Assembly: GCF_021155765.1 (NCBI RefSeq)
Contig: NC_060113.1
Location: 6,835,001 to 6,899,000, forward strand
Direction: 5' to 3'
Source: Diprion similis
Taxonomy: Eukaryota > Arthropoda > Insecta > Hymenoptera > Diprionidae
DNA: 64,000 nucleotides
The notes under the pieces are model-generated. The model ran no database searches and was not told the origin of the DNA. It saw only the letters and a program-made list of their open reading frames with translations. Position numbers and translations under genes: made by a program. Below are positions 36,300 to 51,100 of the stretch, piece after piece; position 1 is the first letter of the stretch, and each line of letters opens with the position of its first letter.

Positions 36300-39200
36300 T
36301 GGTCTCCGAATTGATTTGTATGACCGTTTTATGGCTAATTGGAACCCCAGGAACTCAAAAAACACATTGAAAAAAGCGTAGGACCAACAGCAGAGAAGTG
36401 ACGATGAAAATCTGCAGTTTTTTGGCTGTAACTTTCGATCCGTTACTCGCAGCGTAATAGGACTGCGCTCAATCGATTTCTCTCGCAAAATTACGTCGGA
36501 ATAGTGCCTTGAAGAATTAATTGCAGCACTTTTCAAAGTCATCGAAATTTTCGCCAAAAATCCAAAGGGGTTAGCCTTACTTTTTTTTGCGATTTTTGGA
36601 GTCGAAAATTTCTGATCTCCGAATTGATTTGTATGACCGTTTTTTGGCCAATTGGAACCCCAGGAACTCAAAAAACACGTTAAAAAAAGCGTAGGACCAA
36701 CAGCGGAGAAATGACGGTAAAGATCTGCAGTTTTTTGGCTGTAACTTTCGATCCGTTGCTCGCAGCGTAAGGGAACTGCGCTCAATCGATTTCTCTCGCA
36801 AAATTACGTCGGAATGGTACGCTAAAGAATTAATTGCAGCCCTTTCCAAAGTCGTCGGAATTTTCGCCAAAAATCCAAAGGGGTTAGCCTTACTTTTTTT
36901 GCGATTTTTGAAGTCGAAAATTTCTGGTCTCCGAATTGATTTGTATGACCGTTTTATGGCTAATTAGAACCCCAGGAACTCAAAAAACACATTGAAAAAA
37001 GCGTAGGACCAACAGCAGAGAAATGACGATGAAAATCTGCAGTTTTTCGGCTGTAACTTTCGATCCGTTGCTCGCAGCGTAATGGGACTGCGCTCAATCG
37101 ATTTCTCTCGCAAAATTACGTCGGAATAGTGCCCTAAAGAATTAATTGCAGCCCTTTCCGAAGTCGTCGAAATTTTCGCCAAAAATCCGAAGGGGTTAGC
37201 CTTACTTTTTTTGCGATTTTTGGAGCCGAAAATTTCTGGTCTCCGAATTGATTTGTATGACCGTTTTATGGCTAATTGGAACCCCAGGAACTCAAAAAAC
37301 ACATTGAAAAAAGCGTAGAACCAACAGCAGAGGAATGACGATGAAAATCTGCAGTTTTTCGGCTGTAACTTTCGATCCGTTGCTCGCAGCGTAATGGGAC
37401 TGCGCTCAATCGATTTCTCTCGCAAAATTACGTCGGAATAGTGCCTGAAAGAATTAATTGCAGCACTTTTCAAAGTCATCGAAATTTTCGCCAAAAATCC
37501 AAAGGGGTTAGCCTTACTTTTTTTGCGATTTTTGGAGCCGAAAATTTCTGGTCTCCGAATTGATTTGTATGACCGCTTTATGGCTAATTGGAACCCCAGG
37601 AACTCAAAAAACACATTGAAAAAAGCGTAGGACCAACAGCAGAGAAATGACGATGAAAATCTGCAGTTTTTTGGCTGTAACTTTCGATCCGTTACTCGCA
37701 GCGTAATGGGACTGCGCTTAATCGATTTCTCTCGCAAAATTAGGTCGGAATAGTGCCTTGAAGAATTAATTGCAGCACTTTTCAAAGTCATCGAAATTTT
37801 CGCCAAAAATCCAAAGGGGTTAGCCTTACTTTTTTTTGCGATTTTTGGAGTCGAAAATTTCTGATCTCCGAATTGATTTGTATGACCGTTTTTTGGCTAA
37901 TTGGAACCCCAGGAACTCAAAAAACACGTTAAAAAAAGCGTAGGACCAACAACAGAGAAATGACGATGAAGATCTGCAGTTTTTTGGCTGTAACTTTCGA
38001 TCCGTTGCTCGCAGCGTAATGGGACTGCGCTCAATCGATTTCTCTCGCAAAATTACGTCGGAATAGTGCCCTAAAGAATTAATTGCAGCCCTTTCCAAAG
38101 CCGTCGAAATTGTCGCCAAAAATCCAAAGGGGTTAGCCTTACTTTTTTTGCGATTTTTGGAGCCGAAAATTTCTGGTCTCCGAATTAGTTTGTATGACCG
38201 TTTTATGGCTAATTGGAACCCCAGGAACTCAAAAAACACATTGAAAAAAGCGTAGGACCAACAGCAGAGAAATGACGATGAAAATCTGCAGTTTTTCGGC
38301 TGTAACTTTCGATCCGTTGCTCGCAGCGTAATGGGACTGCGCTCAATCGATTTCTCTCGCAAAATTACGTCGGAATAGTGCCTGAAAATATTAATTGCAG
38401 CACTTTTCAAAGTCATCGAAATTTTCGCCAAAAATCCAAAGGGGTTAGCCTTACTTTTTTTGCGATTTTTGGAGCCGAAAATTTCTGGTCTCGGAATTGA
38501 TTTGTATGACCGTTTTATGGCTAATTGGAACCCCAGGAACTCAAAAAACACATTGAAAGAAGCGTAGGACCAACAGCAGAGAAATGACGATGAAAATCTG
38601 CAGTTTTTCGGCTGTAACTTTCGATCCGTTGCTCGCAGCGTAATGGGACTGCGCTCAATCGATTTCTCTCGCAAAATTACGTCGGAATAGTGCCTGAAAA
38701 TATTAATTGCAGCACTTTTCAAAGTCATCGAAATTTTCGCCAAAAATCCAAAGGGGTTAGCCTTACTTTTTTTGCGATTTTTGGAGCCGAAAATTTCTGG
38801 TCTCCGAATTGATTTGTATGACCGTTTTATGGCTAATTGGAACCCCAGGAACTCAAAAAACACATTGAAAAAAGCGTAGGACCAACAGCAGAGAAATGAC
38901 GATGAAAATCTGCAGTTTTTCGGCTGTAACTTTCGATCCGTTGCTCGCAGCGTAATGGGACTGCGCTCAATCGATTTCTCTCGCAAAATTACGTCGGAAT
39001 AGTGCCTTGAAGAATTAATTGCAGCACTTTTCAAAGTCATCGAAATTTTCGCCAAAAATCCAAAGGGGTTAGCCTTACTTTTTTTTGCGATTTTGGGAGT
39101 CGAAAATTTCTGATCTCCGAATTGATTTGTATGACCGTTTTTTGGCTAATTGGAACCCAAGGAACTCAAAAAACACGTTAAAAAAAGCGTAGGACCAACA

Positions 39201-41260
39201 ACAGAGAAATGACGATGGAAATCTGCAGTTTTTCGGCTGTAACTTTCGATCCGTTGCTCGCAGCGTAATGGGACTGCGCTCAATCGATTTCTCTCGCAAA
39301 ATTACGTCGGAATAGTGCCTGAAAATATTAATTGCAGCACTTTTCAAAGTCATCGAAATTTTCGCCAAAAATCCAAAGGGGTTAGCCTTACTTTTTTTGC
39401 GATTTTTAGAGCCGAAAATTTCTGGTCTCCGAATTGATTTGTATGACCGTTTTATGGCTAATTGGAACCCCAGGAACTCAAAAAACACGTTAAAAAAAGC
39501 GTAGGACCAACAGCAGAGAAGTGACGATGAAAATCTGCAGTTTTTTGGCTGTAACTTTCGATCCGTTACTCGCAGCGTAATAGGACTGCGCTCAATCGAT
39601 TTCTCTCGCAAAATTACGTCGGAATAGTGCCTTGAAGAATTAATTGCAGCACTTTTCAAAGTCATCGAAATTTTCGCCAAAAATCCAAAGGGGTTAGCCT
39701 TACTTTTTTTTGCGATTTTTGGAGTCGAAAATTTCTGATCTCCGAATTGATTTGTATGACCGTTTTTTGGCCAATTGGAACCCCGGGAACTCAAAAAACA
39801 CGTTAAAAAAAGCGTAGGACCAACAGCGGAGAAATGACGGTAAAGATCTGCAGTTTTTTGGCTGTAACTTTCGATCCGTTGCTCGCAGCGTAAGGGAACT
39901 GCGCTCAATCGATTTCTCTCGCAAAATTACGTCGGAATGGTACGCTAAAGAATTAATTGCAGCCCTTTCCAAAGTCGTCGAAATTTTCGCCAAAAATCCA
40001 AAGGGGTTAGCCTTACTTTTTTTGCGATTTTTGGAGTCGAAAATTTCTGGTCTCCGAATTGATTTGTATGACCGTTTTATGGCTAATTAGAACCCCAGGA
40101 ACTCAAAAAACACATTGAAAAAAGCGTAGGACCAACAGCAGAGAAATGACGATGAAAATCTGCAGTTTTTTGGCTGTAACTTTCGATCCGTTGCTCGCAG
40201 CGTAATGGGACTGCGCTCAATCGATTTCTCTCGCAAAATTACGTCGGAATAGTGCCCTAAAGAATTAATTGCAGCCCTTTCCGAAGTCGTCGAAATTTTC
40301 GCCAAAAATCCGAAGGGGTTAGCCTTACTTTTTTTGCGATTTTTGGAGCCGAAAATTTCTGGTCTCCGAATTGATTTGTATGACCGTTTTATGGCTAATT
40401 GGAACCCCAGAAACTCAAAAAACACATTGAAAAAAGCGTAGGACCAACAGCAGAGGAATGACGATGAAAATCTGCAGTTTTTCGGCTGTAACTTTCGATC
40501 CGTTGCTCGCAGCGTAATGGGACTGCGCTCAATCGATTTCTCTCGCAAAATTACGTCGGAATAGTGCCTGAAAGAATTAATTGCAGCACTTTTCAAAGTC
40601 ATCGAAATTTTCGCCAAAAATCCAAAGGGGTTAGCCTTACTTTTTTTGCGATTTTTGGAGCCGAAAATTTCTGGTCTCCGAATTGATTTGTATGACCGCT
40701 TTATGGCTAATTGGAACCCCAGGAACTCAAAAAACACATTGAAAAAAGCGTAGGACCAACAGCAGAGAAATGACGATGAAAATCTGCAGTTTTTCGGCTG
40801 TAACTTTCGATCCGTTGCTCGCAGCGTAATGGGACTGCGCTCAATCGATTTCTCTCGCAAAATTACGTCGGAATAGTGCCTGAAAATATTAATTGCAGCA
40901 CTTTTCAAAGTCAACGAAATTTTCGCCAAAAATCCAAAGGGGTTAGCCTTACTTTTTTTGCGATTTTTGGAGCCGAAAATTTCTGGTCTCCGAATTGATT
41001 TGTATGACCGTTTTATGGCTAATTGGAACCCCAGGAACTCAAAAAACACATTGAAAAAAGCGTAGGACCAACAGCAGAGAAATGACGATGAAAATCTGCA
41101 GTTTTTTGGCTGTAACTTTCGATCCGTTGCTCGCAGCGTAATGGGACTGCGCTCAATCGATTTCTCTCGCAAAATTACGTCGGAATGGTGCCTTGAAGAA
41201 TTAATTGCAGCACTTTTCAAAGTCATCGAAATTTTCGCCAAAAATCCAAAGGGGTTAGCC

Positions 41261-44200
41261 TTACTTTTTTTTGCGATTTTGGGAGTCGAAAATTTCTGAT
41301 CTCCGAATTGATTTGTATGACCGTTTTTTGGCTAATTGGAACCCAAGGAACTCAAAAAACACGTTAAAAAAAGCGTAGGACCAACAACAGAGAAATGACG
41401 ATGGAAATCTGCAGTTTTTCGGCTGTAACTTTCGATCCGTTGCTCGCAGCGTAATGGGACTGCGCTCAATCGATTTCTCTCGCAAAATTACGTCGGAATA
41501 GTGCCTGAAAATATTAATTGCAGCACTTTTCAAAGTCATCGAAATTTTCGCCAAAAATCCAAAGGGGTTAGCCTTACTTTTTTTGCGATTTTTGGAGCCG
41601 AAAATTTCTGGTCTCCGAATTGATTTGTATGACCGTTTTATGGCTAATTGGAACCCCAGGAACTCAAAAAACACATTGAAAAAAGCGTAGGACCAACAGC
41701 GGAGAAATGACGGTAAAGATCTGCAGTTTTTTGGCTGTAACTTCCGATCCGTTGCTCGCAGCGTAAGGGAACTGCGCTCAATCGATTTCTCTCGCAAAAT
41801 TACGTCGGAATGGTACGCTAAAGAATTAATTGCAGCCCTTTCCAAAGTCGTCGAAATTCTCGCCAAAAATCCAAAGGGGTTAGCCTTACTTTTTTTGCGA
41901 TTTTTGGAGTCGAAAATTTCTGGTCTCCGAATTGATTTGTATGACCGTTTTATGGCTAATTAGAACCCCAGGAACTCAAAAAACACATTGAAAAAAGCGT
42001 AGGACCAACAGCAGGGAAATGACGATGAAAATCTGCAGTTTTTTGGCTGTAACTTTCGATCCGTTGCTCGCAGCGTAATGGGACTGCGCTCAATCGATTT
42101 CTCTCGCAAAATTACGTCGGAATAGTGCCCTAAAGAATTAATTGCAGCCCTTTCCGAAGTCGTCGAAATTTTCGCCAAAAATCCGAAGGGGTTAGCCTTA
42201 CTTTTTTTGCGATTTTTGGAGCCGAAAATTTCTGGTCTCCGAATTGATTTGTATGACCGTTTTATGGCTAATTGGAACCCCAGGAACTCAAAAAACACAT
42301 TGAAAAAAGCGTAGGACCAACAGCAGAGGAATGACGATGAAAATCTGCAGTTTTTCGGCTGTAACTTTCGATCCGTTGCTCGCAGCGTAATGGGACTGCG
42401 CTCAATCGATTTCTCTCGCAAAATTACGTCGGAATAGTGCCTGAAAGAATTAATTGCAGCACTTTTCAAAGTCATCGAAATTTTCGCCAAAAATCCAAAG
42501 GGGTTAGCCTTACTTTTTTTGCGATTTTTGGAGCCGAAAATTTCTGGTCTCCGAATTGATTTGTATGACCGCTTTATGGCTAATTGGAACCCCAGGAACT
42601 CAAAAAACACATTGAAAAAAGCGTAGGACCAACAGCAGAGAAATGACGATGAAAATCTGCAGTTTTTTGGCTGTAACTTTCGATCCGTTACTCGCAGCGT
42701 AATGGGACTGCGCTTAATCGATTTCTCTCGCAAAATTAAGTCGGAATAGTGCCTTGAAGAATTAATTGCAGCACTTTTCAAAGTCATCGAAATTTTCGCC
42801 AAAAATCCAAAGGGGTTAGCCTTACTTTTTTTTGCGATTTTTGGAGTCGAAAATTTCTGATCTCCGAATTGATTTGTATGACCGTTTTTTGGCTAATTGG
42901 AACCCCAGGAACTCAAAAAACACGTTAAAAAAAGAGTAGGACCAACAACAGAGAAATGACGATGAAGATCTGCAGTTTTTTGGCTGTAACTTTCGATCCG
43001 TTGCTCGCAGCGTAATGGGACTGCGCTCAATCGATTTCTCCCGCAAAATTACGTCGGAATAGTGCCCTAAAGAATTAATTGCAGCCCTTTCCAAAGTCGT
43101 CGAAATTGTCGCCAAAAATCCAAAGGGGTTAGCCTTACTTTTTTTGCGATTTTTGGAGCCGAAAATTTCTGGTCTCCGAATTAGTTTGTATGACCGTTTT
43201 ATGGCTAATTGGAACCCCAGGAACTCAAAAAACACATTGAAAAAAGCGTAGGACCAACAGCAGAGAAATGACGATGAAAATCTGCAGTTTTTCGGCTGTA
43301 ACTTTCGATCCGTTGCTCGCAGCGTAATGGGACTGCGCTCAATCGATTTCTCTCGCGAAATTACGTCGGAATAGTGCCTGAAAATATTAATTGCAGCACT
43401 TTTCAAAGTCATCGAAATTTTCGCCAAAAATCCAAAGGGGTTAGCCTTACTTTTTTTGCGATTTTTGGAGCCGAAAATTTCTGGTCTCCGAATTGATTTG
43501 TATGACCGTTTTATGGCTAATTGGAACCCCAGGAACTCAAAAAACACATTGAAAAAAGCGTAGGACCAACAGCAGAGAAATGACGATGAAAATCTGCAGT
43601 TTTTCGGCTGTAACTTTCGATCCGTTGCTCGCAGCGTAATGGGACTGCGCTCAATCGATTTCTCTCGCAAAATTACGTCGGAATAGTGCCTGAAAATATT
43701 AATTGCAGCACTTTTCAAAGTCATCGAAATTTTCGCCAAAAATCCAAAGGGGTTAGCCTTACTTTTTTTGCGATTTTTGGAGCCGAAAATTTCTGGTCTC
43801 CGAATTGATTTGTATGACCGTTTTATGGCTAATTGGAACCCCAGGAACTCAAAAAACACATTGAAAAAAGCGTAGGACCAACAGCAGAGAAATGACGATG
43901 AAAATCTGCAGTTTTTCGGCTGTAACTTTCGATCCGTTGCTCGCAGCGTAATGGGACTGCGCTCAATCGATTTCTCTCGCAAAATTACGTCGGAATAGTG
44001 CCTTGAAGAATTAATTGCAGCACTTTCCGAAGTCGTCGAAATTTTCGCCAAAAATCCGAAGGGGTTAGCCTTACTTTTTTTGCGATTTTGGAGCCGAAAA
44101 TTTCTGGTCTCCGAATTGATTTGTATGACCGTTTTATGGCTAATTGGAACCCCAGGAACTCAAAAAACACATTGAAAAAAGCGTAGGACCAACAGCAGAG

Positions 44201-47200
44201 GAATGACGATGAAAATCTGCAGTTTTTCGGCTGTAACTTTCGATCCGTTGCTCGCAGCGTAATGGGACTGCGCTCAATCGATTTCTCTCGCAAAATTACG
44301 TCGGAATAGTGCCTGAAAGAATTAATTGCAGCACTTTTCAAAGTCATCGAAATTTTAGCCAAAAATCCAAAGGGGTTAGCCCTACTTTTTTTGCGATTTT
44401 TGGAGCCGAAAATTTCTGGTCTCCGAATTGATTTGTATGACCGCTTTATGGCTAATTGGAACCCCAGGAACTCAAAAAACACATTGAAAAAAGCGTAGGA
44501 CCAACAGCAGAGAAATGACGATGAAAATCTGCAGTTTTTTGGCTGTAACTTTCGATCCGTTACTCGCAGCGTAATGGGACTGCGCTTAATCGATTTCTCT
44601 CGCAAAATTAAGTCGGAATAGTGCCTTGAAGAATTAATTGCAGCACTTTTCAAAGTCATCGAAATTTTCGCCAAAAATCCGAAGGGGTTAGCCTTACTTT
44701 TTTTTGCGATTTTTGGAGTCGAAAATTTCTGATCTCCGAATTGATTTGTATGACCGTTTTTTGGCTAATTGGAACCCCAGGAACTCAAAAAACACGTTAA
44801 AAAAGCGTAGGACCAACAACAGAGAAATGACGATGAAGATCTGCAGTTTTTTGGCTGTAACTTTCGATCCGTTGCTCGCAGCGTAATGGGACTGCGCTCA
44901 ATCGATTTCTCTCGCAAAATTACGTCGGAATAGTGCCTGAGAATATTAATTGCAGCACTTTTCAAAGTCATCGAAATTTTCGCCAAAAATCCAAAGGGGT
45001 TAGCCTTACTTTTTTTGCGATTTTTGGAGCCGAAAATTTCTGGTCTCCGAATTGATTTGTATGACCGTTTTATGGCTAATTGGAACCCCAGGAACTCAAA
45101 AAACACATTGAAAAAAGCGTAGGACCAACAGCAGAGAAATGACGATGAAAATCTGCAGTTTTTCGGCTGTAACTTTCGATCCGTTGCTCGCAGCGTAATG
45201 GGACTGCGCTCAATCGATTTCTCTCGCAAAATTACGTCGGAATAGTGCCTGAAAATATTAATTGCAGCACTTTTCAAAGTCATCGAAATTTTCGCCAAAA
45301 ATCCAAAGGGGTTAGCCTTACTTTTTTTGCGATTTTTGGAGCCGAAAATTTCTGGTCTCCGAATTGATTTGTATGACCGTTTTATGGCTAATTGGAACCC
45401 CAGGAACTCAAAAAACACATTGAAAAAAGCGTAGGACCAACAGCAGAGAAATGACGATGAAAATCTGCAGTTTTTCGGCTGTAACTTTCGATCCGTTGCT
45501 CGCAGCGTAATGGGACTGCGCTCAATCGATTTCTCTCGCAAAATTACGTCGGAATAGTGCCTGAAAATATTAATTGCAGCACTTTTCAAAGTCATCGAAA
45601 TTTTCGCCAAAAATCCAAAGGGGTTAGCCTTACTTTTTTTGCGATTTTTGGAGCCGAAAATTTCTGGTCTCCGAATTGATTTGTATGACCGTTTTATGGC
45701 TAATTGGAACCCCAGGAACTCAAAAAACACATTGAAAAAAGCGTAGGACCAACAGCAGAGAAATGACGATGAAAATCTGCAGTTTTTCGGCTGTAACTTT
45801 CGATCCGTTGCTCGCAGCGTAATGGGACTGCGCTCAATCGATTTCTCTCGCAAAATTACGTCGGAATAGTGCCTTGAAGAATTAATTGCAGCACTTTTCA
45901 AAGTCATCGAAATTTTCGCCAAAAATCCAAAGGGGTTAGCCTTACTTTTTTTTGCGATTTTGGGAGTCGAAAATTTCTGATCTCCGAATTGATTTGTATG
46001 ACCGTTTTTTGGCTAATTGGAACCCCAGGAACTCAAAAAACACGTTAAAAAAAGCGTAGGACCAACAACAGAGAAATGACGATGGAAATCTGCAGTTTTT
46101 CGGCTGTAACTTTCGATCCGTTGCTCGCAGCGTAATGGGACTGCGCTCAATCGATTTCTCTCGCAAAATTACGTCGGAATAGTGCCCTAAAGAATTAATT
46201 GCAGCCCTTTCCAAAGTCGTCGAAATTTTCGCCAAAAATCCGAAGGGGTTAGCCTTACTTTTTTTGCGATTTTTGGAGCCGAAAATTTCTGGTCTCCGAA
46301 TTGATTTGTATGACCGTTTTATGGCTAATTGGAACCCCAGGAACTCAAAAAACACATTGAAAAAAGCGTAGGACCAACAGCAGAGGAATGACGATGAAAA
46401 TCTGCAGTTTTTCGGCTGTAACTTTCGATCCGTTGCTCGCAGCGTAATAGGACTGCGCTCAATCGATTTCTCTCGCAAAATTACGTCGGAATAGTGCCTG
46501 AAAGAATGAATTGCAGCACTTTTCAAAGTCATCGAAATTTTCGCCAAAAATCCAAAGGGGTTAGCCTTACTTTTTTTGCGATTTTTGGAGCCGAAAATTT
46601 CTGGTCTCCGAATTGATTTGTATGACCGCTTTATGGCTAATTGGAACCCCAGGAACTCAAAAAACACATTGAAAAAAGCGTAGGACCAACAGCAGAGAAA
46701 TGACGATGAAAATCTGCAGTTTTTTGGCTGTAACTTTCGATCCGTTGCTCGCAGCGTAATGGGACTGCGCTCAATCGATTTCTCTCGCAAAATACGTCGG
46801 AATAGTGCCTGAAAATATTAATTGCAGCACTTTTCAAAGTCATCGAAATTTTCGCCAAAGATCCAAAGGGGTTAGCCTTACTTTTTTTGCGATTTTTAGA
46901 GCCGAAAATTTCTGGTCTCCGAATTGATTTGTTTGACCGTTTTATGGCTAATTGGAACCCCAGGAACTCAAAAAACACGTTAAAAAAAGCGTAGGACCAA
47001 CAACAGAGAAATGACGATGAAGATCTGCAGTTTTTTGGCTGTAACTTTCGATCCGTTGCTCGCAGCGTAAGGGGACTGCGCTCAATCGATTTCTCTCGCA
47101 AAATTACGTCGGAATAGTGGCCTAAAGAATTAATTGCAGCCCTTTCCAAAGTCGTCGAAATTTTCGCCAAAAATCCAAAGGGGTTAGCCTTACTTTTTTT

Positions 47201-48127
47201 TGCGATTTTTGGAGTCGAAAATTTCTGATCTCCGAATTGATTTGTATGACCGTTTTTTGGCTAATTGGAACCCCAGGAACTCAAAAAACACGTTAAAAAA
47301 AGCGTAGGACCAACAGCAGAGAAATGACGATAAAGATCTGCAGTTTTTTGGCTGCAACTTTCGATCCGTTGCTCGCAGCGTAAGGGGACTGCGCTCAATC
47401 GATTTCTCTCGCAAAATTACGTCGGAATAGTGGCCTAAAGAATTAATTGCAGCCCTTTCCAAAGTCGTCGAAATTTTCGCCAAAAATCCAAAGGGGTTAG
47501 CCTTACTTTTTTTTGCGATTTTTGGAGTCGAAAATTTCTGATCTCCGAAATGATTTGTATGACCGTTTTTTGGCTAATTGGAACCCCAGGAACTCAAAAA
47601 ACACGTTAAAAAAAGCGTAGGACCAACAGCAGAGAAATGACGATGAAGATCTGCAGTTTTTTGGCTGTAACTTTCGATCCGTAGCTCGCAGCGTAAGGGG
47701 ACTGCGCTCAATCGATTTCTCTCGCAAAATTACGTCGGAATAGTGCCCTAAAGAATTGATTGCAGCCCTTTCCAAAGTCGTCGAAATTTTCGCCAAAAAT
47801 CCAAAGGGGTTAGCCTTACTTTTTTTGCGATTTTTGGAGCCGAAAATTTCTGGTCTCCGAATTGATTTGTATGACCGTTTTATGGCTAATTGGAACCCCA
47901 GGAACTCAAAAAACACATTGAAAAAAGCGTAGGACCAACAGCAGAGAAATGACGATGAAAATCTGCAGTTTTTTGGCTGTAACTTTCGATCCGTTGCTCG
48001 CAGCGTAATGGGACTGCGCTCAATCGATTTCTCTCGCAAAATTACGTCGGAATAGTGCCTTGAAGAATTAATTGCAGCACTTTTCAAAGTCATCGAAATT
48101 TTCGCCAAAAATCCAAAGGGGTTAGCC
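41261..48127 (+). repeat. higher-order block, first copy (about 22 monomers, 6867 bp)
   Basis: Rare variants occur here in a fixed order and reappear 6867 bases downstream: GAACCCAAGGAACTC at 41340, AACTTCCGATCCG near 41740, GAAATTCTCGCC near 41853 and CAGCAGGGAAATG near 42008. Later parts match the second copy with offsets of 6555-6557, then 7494. Two single-base deletions are private to this copy, one in the T-run near 44088 and one in the A-run near 44802. Confidence 0.88.
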
Positions 48128-51100
48128 TTACTTTTTTTTGCGATTTTGGGAGTCGAAAATTTCTGATCTCCGAATTGATTTGTATGACCGTTTTTTGGCT
48201 AATTGGAACCCAAGGAACTCAAAAAACACGTTAAAAAAAGCGTAGGACCAACAACAGAGAAATGACGATGGAAATCTGCAGTTTTTCGGCTGTAACTTTC
48301 GATCCGTTGCTCGCAGCGTAATGGGACTGCGCTCAATCGATTTCTCTCGCAAAATTACGTCGGAATAGTGCCTGAAAATATTAATTGCAGCACTTTTCAA
48401 AGTCATCGAAATTTTCGCCAAAAATCCAAAGGGGTTAGCCTTACTTTTTTTGCGATTTTTGGAGCCGAAAATTTCTGGTCTCCGAATTGATTTGTATGAC
48501 CGTTTTATGGCTAATTGGAACCCCAGGAACTCAAAAAACACATTGAAAAAAGCGTAGGACCAACAGCGGAGAAATGACGGTAAAGATCTGCAGTTTTTTG
48601 GCTGTAACTTCCGATCCGTTGCTCGCAGCGTAAGGGAACTGCGCTCAATCGATTTCTCTCGCAAAATTACGTCGGAATGGTACGCTAAAGAATTAATTGC
48701 AGCCCTTTCCAAAGTCGTCGAAATTCTCGCCAAAAATCCAAAGGGGTTAGCCTTACTTTTTTTGCGATTTTTGGAGTCGAAAATTTCTGGTCTCCGAATT
48801 GATTTGTATGACCGTTTTATGGCTAATTAGAACCCCAGGAACTCAAAAAACACATTGAAAAAAGCGTAGGACCAACAGCAGGGAAATGACGATGAAAATC
48901 TGCAGTTTTTTGGCTGTAACTTTCGATCCGTTGCTCGCAGCGTAATGGGACTGCGCTCAATCGATTTCTCTCGCAAAATTACGTCGGAATAGTGCCTGAA
49001 AGAATTAATTGCAGCACTTTTCAAAGTCATCGAAATTTTCGCCAAAAATCCAAAGGGGTTAGCCTTACTTTTTTTGCGATTTTTGGAGCCGAAAATTTCT
49101 GGTCTCCGAATTGATTTGTATGACCGCTTTATGGCTAATTGGAACCCCAGGAACTCAAAAAACACATTGAAAAAAGCGTAGGACCAACAGCAGAGAAATG
49201 ACGATGAAAATCTGCAGTTTTTTGGCTGTAACTTTCGATCCGTTACTCGCAGCGTAATGGGACTGCGCTTAATCGATTTCTCTCGCAAAATTAAGTCGGA
49301 ATAGTGCCTTGAAGAATTAATTGCAGCACTTTTCAAAGTCATCGAAATTTTCGCCAAAAATCCAAAGGGGTTAGCCTTACTTTTTTTTGCGATTTTTGGA
49401 GTCGAAAATTTCTGATCTCCGAATTGATTTGTATGACCGTTTTTTGGCTAATTGGAACCCCAGGAACTCAAAAAACACGTTAAAAAAAGCGTAGGACCAA
49501 CAACAGAGAAATGACGATGAAGATCTGCAGTTTTTTGGCTGTAACTTTCGATCCGTTGCTCGCAGCGTAATGGGACTGCGCTCAATCGATTTCTCCCGCA
49601 AAATTACGTCGGAATAGTGCCCTAAAGAATTAATTGCAGCCCTTTCCAAAGTCGTCGAAATTGTCGCCAAAAATCCAAAGGGGTTAGCCTTACTTTTTTT
49701 GCGATTTTTGGAGCCGAAAATTTCTGGTCTCCGAATTAGTTTGTATGACCGTTTTATGGCTAATTGGAACCCCAGGAACTCAAAAAACACATTGAAAAAA
49801 GCGTAGGACCAACAGCAGAGAAATGACGATGAAAATCTGCAGTTTTTCGGCTGTAACTTTCGATCCGTTGCTCGCAGCGTAATGGGACTGCGCTCAATCG
49901 ATTTCTCTCGCGAAATTACGTCGGAATAGTGCCTGAAAATATTAATTGCAGCACTTTTCAAAGTCATCGAAATTTTCGCCAAAAATCCAAAGGGGTTAGC
50001 CTTACTTTTTTTGCGATTTTTGGAGCCGAAAATTTCTGGTCTCCGAATTGATTTGTATGACCGTTTTATGGCTAATTGGAACCCCAGGAACTCAAAAAAC
50101 ACATTGAAAAAAGCGTAGGACCAACAGCAGAGAAATGACGATGAAAATCTGCAGTTTTTCGGCTGTAACTTTCGATCCGTTGCTCGCAGCGTAATGGGAC
50201 TGCGCTCAATCGATTTCTCTCGCAAAATTACGTCGGAATAGTGCCTGAAAATATTAATTGCAGCACTTTTCAAAGTCATCGAAATTTTCGCCAAAAATCC
50301 AAAGGGGTTAGCCTTACTTTTTTTGCGATTTTTGGAGCCGAAAATTTCTGGTCTCCGAATTGATTTGTATGACCGTTTTATGGCTAATTGGAACCCCAGG
50401 AACTCAAAAAACACATTGAAAAAAGCGTAGGACCAACAGCAGAGAAATGACGATGAAAATCTGCAGTTTTTCGGCTGTAACTTTCGATCCGTTGCCCGCA
50501 GCGTAATGGGACTGCGCTCAATCGATTTCTCTCGCAAAATTACGTCGGAATAGTGCCTTGAAGAATTAATTGCAGCACTTTCCGAAGTCGTCGAAATTTT
50601 CGCCAAAAATCCGAAGGGGTTAGCCTTACTTTTTTTGCGATTTTTGGAGCCGAAAATTTCTGGTCTCCGAATTGATTTGTATGACCGTTTTATGGCTAAT
50701 TGGAACCCCAGGAACTCAAAAAACACATTGAAAAAAGCGTAGGACCAACAGCAGAGGAATGACGATGAAAATCTGCAGTTTTTCGGCTGTAACTTTCGAT
50801 CCGTTGCTCGCAGCGTAATGGGACTGCGCTCAATCGATTTCTCTCGCAAAATTACGTCGGAATAGTGCCTGAAAGAATTAATTGCAGCACTTTTCAAAGT
50901 CATCGAAATTTTAGCCAAAAATCCAAAGGGGTTAGCCCTACTTTTTTTGCGATTTTTGGAGCCGAAAATTTCTGGTCTCCGAATTGATTTGTATGACCGC
51001 TTTATGGCTAATTGGAACCCCAGGAACTCAAAAAACACATTGAAAAAAGCGTAGGACCAACAGCAGAGAAATGACGATGAAAATCTGCAGTTTTTTGGCT

